From NCBI GenBank assembly GCA_937873135.1, contig CALMVQ010000219.1, positions 1 through 36,548 of the forward strand: a stretch of 36,548 nucleotides of DNA, read 5' to 3'. The notes beneath the pieces were generated by a model, which worked only from the letters and a program-made list of their open reading frames with translations, was not told the DNA's origin and did not search any database. This stretch comes from an uncultured Scytonema sp. GTDB taxonomy: Bacteria; Cyanobacteriota; Cyanobacteriia; Cyanobacteriales; Nostocaceae. Shown here one piece after another: positions 33,100 through 36,548 of this stretch (positions are counted from its first letter, which is position 1; each line of letters opens with the position of its first letter). The translations under genes and the position numbers were made by a program.

Positions 33100-33519
33100 T
33101 TCAAAATCATTGAAGAATTAAATACAGAAGGGTATTGCCCACCCTACAAAATCTAAAATTGTTCACGACCTCTTCACGGATTGCTATATTAAAATAGAGT
33201 TGAATAAACATCGTATACAGTAATTCGCATCCGTCGAATGCATGGCTTGCCGCCTCTTTTATCTGGCTCGATTGTGATAATATTACGAGAACTCATGGTA
33301 ATGAAAAGTTACCTAAACTCTTATTAGTTTAAAACATCCTAAACACTTTGTAGCTGCGAATTCCTCTCTCCCTTCCAAGCAGGAGCGAACATACAGTAAA
33401 TAGTTTTGCGTAGCGGAGTTAAAAATTTAAAAAGCTTGCGTTTTAACATCTATGATAATTTTTTTATCTATAAAGTTAGGAAATGCACTTGATTTTTATT
33501 AAGTAAAAAGCTACAAATT
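33100..33519. other. gene-free stretch upstream of the Uma2 gene and downstream of a GT2
   Basis: Apart from the DUF433 remnant, the stretch contains a short repeat (GGGTATTGCCCACCCTAC, about 33131-33148) of a kind common in cyanobacterial spacers and about 160 bases of AT-rich DNA before the GT2 stop at 33520. No gene or RNA is recognised. Confidence 0.4.
33207..33356 (-). pseudogene. truncated duplicate of the DUF433 5' end and its upstream DNA
   Basis: The sequence matches 32065-32213 at an offset of 1,142 with few differences and one extra A (CCTAAACACTT versus CCTAACACTT). The frame from the ATG at 33296 reads MSSRNIITIEPDKRGGKPCI, RRMRITVYDV and is cut there. It indicates a partial duplication of the toxin-antitoxin promoter and first 30 codons. 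Confidence 0.85.
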
Positions 33520-34359
33520 TCACTTCCTGAACACCTTTCTTGTAATTGATAGAGGTAGTTGTTCAGGTCTTTTTGAGAAATATTTAATTCTGACTTCCCA
33601 CCAATATATTTTATTATAAAAAAATCGTTTTATAGCTATTTCCAACTTTTTAAATAAAGAAAGTTGTCTACAATGTTTATCTAACATTCTTTTGATTCTG
33701 GGTTCAGTTTGACCACTCAAATCGCTATTGAAGGATTTTGTACCCTTAATTACTCTGAAATTTCCCCATATTTCATTTACATACTTGACTGTAGCCACTT
33801 GTACAGCCCTTAATATGAAATCTAAATCCATACTATAATGATCCTCTATATCATAAAAACCTATTATGTGATGTAATAAAGTATGATAAAAATATGCAGA
33901 TGGATTGGATGGTAAAGGGTTTATGTGCCATCCTAGCAGCAAGTCATTTAACTTCATTCTTTTTGGCTTATTTATGTGAAATATCTCCTCATTATCATTC
34001 CTTAGATTACAGTTTCCGACTATCAAGCTTGGGTTTGGTAAGGATTTAAAAATTTCTGAGACTCTGTTCAGGACATTTTGCTCATAATAATCATCAACAT
34101 TGAGAATTGCTAAAATTTCACCTTTTGCCATTGCAATTCCTTTGTTCATTGCATCTGACTGTCCTTTATCTTTTTCAGATATCCAACGGATGTGTGGATA
34201 CATTTGTGCATAATGTTTAATAATGTTCACTGTTCCATCTGTGGAGCAACCATCTATAATGATGTGTTCGACATCTAGACAGTTTTGGTCAATTACGACT
34301 TTGATACAAGACTCGATGAATCTTTCACCGTTGTAAACTGGGGTGACGACACTAATCAT
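33520..34359 (-). CDS. GT2-family glycosyltransferase
   Basis: 279 residues of GT-A fold. N-terminal donor-binding strand ISVVTPVYNGERFIESCI, then EHIIIDGCSTDGTVNIIKHY, the loop SEKDKGQSDAMNKGIAMAKG and the metal/donor D-x-D equivalent ILNVDDYYEQNV near residue 91-102. The second half includes PSNPSAYFYHTLLHHIIGFY and ISMDLDF-type acceptor residues (HYSMDLDFILRAVQ). This is the colanic-acid WcaA-like subgroup that transfers a hexose to a lipid-linked glycan. It is separated from the other GT2 genes by 386 bp and from the Uma2 gene by 567 bp. Confidence 0.9.
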   Translation of the reverse strand: MISVVTPVYNGERFIESCIKVVIDQNCLDVEHIIIDGCSTDGTVNIIKHYAQMYPHIRWISEKDKGQSDAMNKGIAMAKGEILAILNVDDYYEQNVLNRVSEIFKSLPNPSLIVGNCNLRNDNEEIFHINKPKRMKLNDLLLGWHINPLPSNPSAYFYHTLLHHIIGFYDIEDHYSMDLDFILRAVQVATVKYVNEIWGNFRVIKGTKSFNSDLSGQTEPRIKRMLDKHCRQLSLFKKLEIAIKRFFYNKIYWWEVRIKYFSKRPEQLPLSITRKVFRK

Positions 34360-34745
34360 ACTTATATTTTTCCTGATTGCAAAACTATTCTTTGATAGAA
34401 TAGAGATCGATGAGCAAAATTATTTCCGTGTTACTACTGGATTCTTCGGGAACTTCCAAAAAAAATTAAGATTGCTCGGCAGCAAGTTTGTAAAAGTTTT
34501 GTAAAGTTTATTAAAAATAAGGATTTTGATGCGCTCCTAGTTTTAAAAAAGTTTGGGAACCAGTATTTAAAGCTACAATTACTAAAAGCTTATAAACTGC
34601 GATCGCATGTAGCCCAATACTATAGGCGCTCGCCAAATTTCAGCAGAGTTTTTTCTGTACTTGCCCGCACAGACTGGTAACAGAAGATTTTTTCGATAGG
34701 AAGTGATAATTTAATCTACAAGCAGTTTTAACTTATACAAGTGAA
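34360..34745. other. AT-rich intergenic region between two GT2 genes
   Basis: 386 bases in which I see no gene or RNA. It contains one HIP1 site near 34600 and several A/T tracts. Because it lies upstream of the GT2 at 33520-34359 on the transcribed strand, it probably carries that gene's promoter, but no clear -10/-35 pair can be assigned. Confidence 0.4.
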
Positions 34746-35663
34746 TCAGAACTTACTTTTAAAAATTGCCTGACTTGCTGAAACTAGTCCTTTCCTTTTC
34801 GCCTTATAAAACCGACGCTCTCTCGGATTCATTTGTAAAAGTCGATAAAACTCAAGTAATTTTCCTTTCCATGATTTACATGGTTGAGTTGGCATCTGAC
34901 CACGGATAGAATCTAATATTCTATGAGAGTACTCCATGCCTTCTACCAACCTAATCAAATATTCCTCTTCTAACCGACTAGCTGGAATAAGATGAGTTAA
35001 TTTTAGAGATGTGAATTGTCCTGTACCTAGACCAATATCACAGGCTGTAAATGCTAAGTCTGTATCTCCACCGCTCATTAATAGCTGCCCTTTTCGGTCT
35101 AGATTTAATCTTTTATGGTCATGACATATCAGATCAGCGTATTTCTTAGCCACAGCTAAACGAACACACATTCCCGCACCACAAGGAGCTGTTTCATGTA
35201 TGTTTAAGTTCGACCACTTATCTCGCTCAAACTGTCTAAGAGCCAAGTAATCCCAATAAGGTTTCGTCCAATCTGGAGGTAACACCTCAAATTCAGGTCT
35301 AATTTGTCCACCCCAAGCACCCAAGAATGGAAAGTCTTTACTAATTCGTAACGTGACTTCAAGATAGTCTGAATCTAAGACATTATCATCATCAACAAAA
35401 ACCAGTATTTCACCTTTAGCTTCCCGAATTCCCCGCAAACGGGCAGGAGTAAGCCCTAGTTGATTTTCTCGAACATGACGAGCGTTAGGATGCCAGGTTA
35501 GCTTAATTTCTGAGGAGAGTAATTGCTCGCTTGCATTATCAATTATCAGCAGCTCCCATTCTTCAAGCGGCAAGGTTTGAGACATGAGTGCTACTATAAC
35601 TTTATCAAGATAATTGCGCTTGGGATTGTGAGTACAAACAATAACACTTATAGTTAGTTTCAT
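34746..35663 (-). CDS. GT2-family glycosyltransferase
   Basis: 305 residues of GT-A fold. SVIVCTHNPKRNYLDKVIVA begins the donor domain, ELLIIDNASEQLLSSEIKLT follows, then ENQLGLTPARLRGIREAKGE and the metal site ILVFVDDDNVLDSDYLE near 90-106. The GGDTDLAFTACDIGLGTGQF block near 200 is the acceptor/catalytic base region (D of GGDTDLAF). It overlaps the GT2 gene upstream by four bases (ATGA at 35660-35663), so the two are one transcriptional unit. Confidence 0.9.
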   Translation of the reverse strand: MKLTISVIVCTHNPKRNYLDKVIVALMSQTLPLEEWELLIIDNASEQLLSSEIKLTWHPNARHVRENQLGLTPARLRGIREAKGEILVFVDDDNVLDSDYLEVTLRISKDFPFLGAWGGQIRPEFEVLPPDWTKPYWDYLALRQFERDKWSNLNIHETAPCGAGMCVRLAVAKKYADLICHDHKRLNLDRKGQLLMSGGDTDLAFTACDIGLGTGQFTSLKLTHLIPASRLEEEYLIRLVEGMEYSHRILDSIRGQMPTQPCKSWKGKLLEFYRLLQMNPRERRFYKAKRKGLVSASQAIFKSKF

Positions 35664-36517
35664 GACATAATTTGCAAATATTCCTTCAAAAACAGACTTC
35701 TAGATTGTAGAAGCACGCGGATGATTAGCATCACTGAATGGCGAATGACACTTAGTGAGGAGCAACAGTACAGGGCTTCTCTAATTTGGTTCATAGCAGC
35801 ATATGTGTCGCCACTCAAGGCAAACTCTTTTGCAGAATTGAGCGCATAAAATGCATAATTTTTAAGTGCAGTTTTTGAAAGTCTATCTGCACATTCATTA
35901 GGTAAGTATTTCTTCATAATGCTAACGGCTCGGCGCAAATCCTGAATGTTCTCACCAGTGCGTGTACGGTGACCAGTACTAGAATTTAAGTGGATGCGGT
36001 ATAGTGCTAGCGGCTCAACTTCGTACCATGTTGGGTATTTGGCAGCGATTCGTACCCACATCTCCCAATCCTCAGTCCAAGATAAACGACTGTCAAAGAT
36101 TCCAAGCTTTTCGTATACATCGCGTCTCACCACAATAGAGGGTGTTTGGATGCGCTGTTGAACAGCAATTCTCTCCAGCCAATTATTCAGGATTCCACTC
36201 TTTGATTGCTCGAGCCAGGAAATATCTTGCCAGTGACTGTGTTCATCCATGTAAATGTGGCGGCAGAAAGCAGCACCAATCTCCAGGTTTTCGATGAATG
36301 CCAGTTGCAACTTTTGATAAAAACCCTCCCGCACAGAGTCATCACCGTGCAGCAGGTGAATCAACTTCCCACGAGAACGTTCTAAACAAGTTTGAAAATT
36401 TCTTGTATGACCAACATTCTCTGGTTGTTGATAAAAGCTAACACGATCGCGACCCAATTCCTCAATCACTGCTGCTGGATCGTCTTTATTGGAGCTTTGT
36501 ACCAACAAGTTCTGCAA
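35660..36517 (-). CDS. GT2-family glycosyltransferase, 5' end missing
   Basis: 285 codons from an unlikely TTG at 36517. The expected first strand (VSVxxPxYN...) is absent: the protein begins in SSNKDDPAAVIEELGRDRVS, which matches the 'STDD' segment at about residue 35-40 of a normal GT2. Then FYQQPENVGHTRNFQTCLER, IHLLHGDDSVREGFYQKL (D-x-D) and LSWTEDWEMWVRIAAKYPTW (ED acceptor residues) are all in place. Upstream of codon 9 the DNA is identical to an internal part of the XRE antitoxin, so the true start is lost beyond the window, or the join is an assembly artefact. Confidence 0.85.
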   Translation of the reverse strand: MQNLLVQSSNKDDPAAVIEELGRDRVSFYQQPENVGHTRNFQTCLERSRGKLIHLLHGDDSVREGFYQKLQLAFIENLEIGAAFCRHIYMDEHSHWQDISWLEQSKSGILNNWLERIAVQQRIQTPSIVVRRDVYEKLGIFDSRLSWTEDWEMWVRIAAKYPTWYEVEPLALYRIHLNSSTGHRTRTGENIQDLRRAVSIMKKYLPNECADRLSKTALKNYAFYALNSAKEFALSGDTYAAMNQIREALYCCSSLSVIRHSVMLIIRVLLQSRSLFLKEYLQIMS

Positions 36518-36548
36518 GTTCTTCTTGAGTGAGTCCTGCTTCTATTCG
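36494..36548. repeat. 55-bp exact copy of 31292-31346 at the window end
   Basis: The last 55 bases are identical to the antitoxin segment at 31292-31346, and the base before the match differs. On the minus strand it encodes RIEAGLTQEELAELVGTK and then diverges into LQ-stop. The copy reaches exactly to the final base. Confidence 0.95.

Overview
The window looks like a piece of a cyanobacterial chromosome, probably from a filamentous or otherwise large-genome lineage. HIP1 octamers (GCGATCGC) are scattered through it, base composition is moderate, and the intergenic repeats, Uma2/DUF433/DUF5615/UPF0175 genes and IS66/IS630 debris are of kinds common in such genomes. Most of it is one cell-surface polysaccharide locus (O-antigen or exopolysaccharide), read almost entirely on the minus strand, so biosynthetic order runs from right to left. 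No rRNA, tRNA or CRISPR array was seen.

Layout. 1-731: repeats and leader of a plus-strand secreted two-domain beta-helix protein (732-2804). 2805-3253: palindrome-rich space between convergent genes. 3254-10027: FkbM methyltransferase, GT4, a glycosyltransferase remnant, a GlfT2-like galactofuranosyltransferase, UDP-galactopyranose mutase (glf) and another GT4. 10200-17673: GT4, a decayed Uma2 tail, and the dTDP-L-rhamnose operon (transcribed rfbB, rfbA, rfbC, rfbD) bracketed by two WbsX-family proteins. 17900-21067: a methyltransferase and the Wzt/Wzm-type ABC exporter, with a C-terminal glycan-recognition domain on the ATPase. 21927-27820: a separate module of two tyvelose-epimerase-like SDRs, a GtrA-GT2 fusion and a large GT-C-like membrane protein. 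27898-33360: a gene graveyard of transposase pieces, a duplicated wzm 5' end, three toxin-antitoxin-type loci (one with a toxin broken by a MITE), a helicase tail abutting a protease head, and an Uma2 gene. 33520-36517: three GT2 glycosyltransferases, the last cut at its 5' end.

How it fits together. RfbABCD make dTDP-L-rhamnose and Glf makes UDP-galactofuranose. GT2, GT4, GlfT2-like and WbsX proteins would build a lipid-linked polymer in the cytoplasm. Methyltransferases may modify or cap it, and Wzm/Wzt would export it. The 21.9-27.8 kb module resembles a condensed Gtr-type glycan modification cassette: flippase and undecaprenyl-phosphate-sugar synthase in one protein, next to a candidate periplasmic transferase.

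Most notable observations. (1) The Gtr-like module lies between two direct copies (499 bp, about 93% identical by hand count) of the wzm 5' end plus its upstream region, as if inserted or moved as a cassette. (2) The GtrA-GT2 fusion is in the reverse of the order I know best. (3) A Glf/GlfT2-like galactofuranose pair is present. (4) Two MITE-like elements have visible termini, one of them inside a PIN-like toxin gene. (5) The final 55 bases repeat an internal antitoxin segment exactly, which looks like a short-read assembly edge and makes the last gene's 5' end unreliable.
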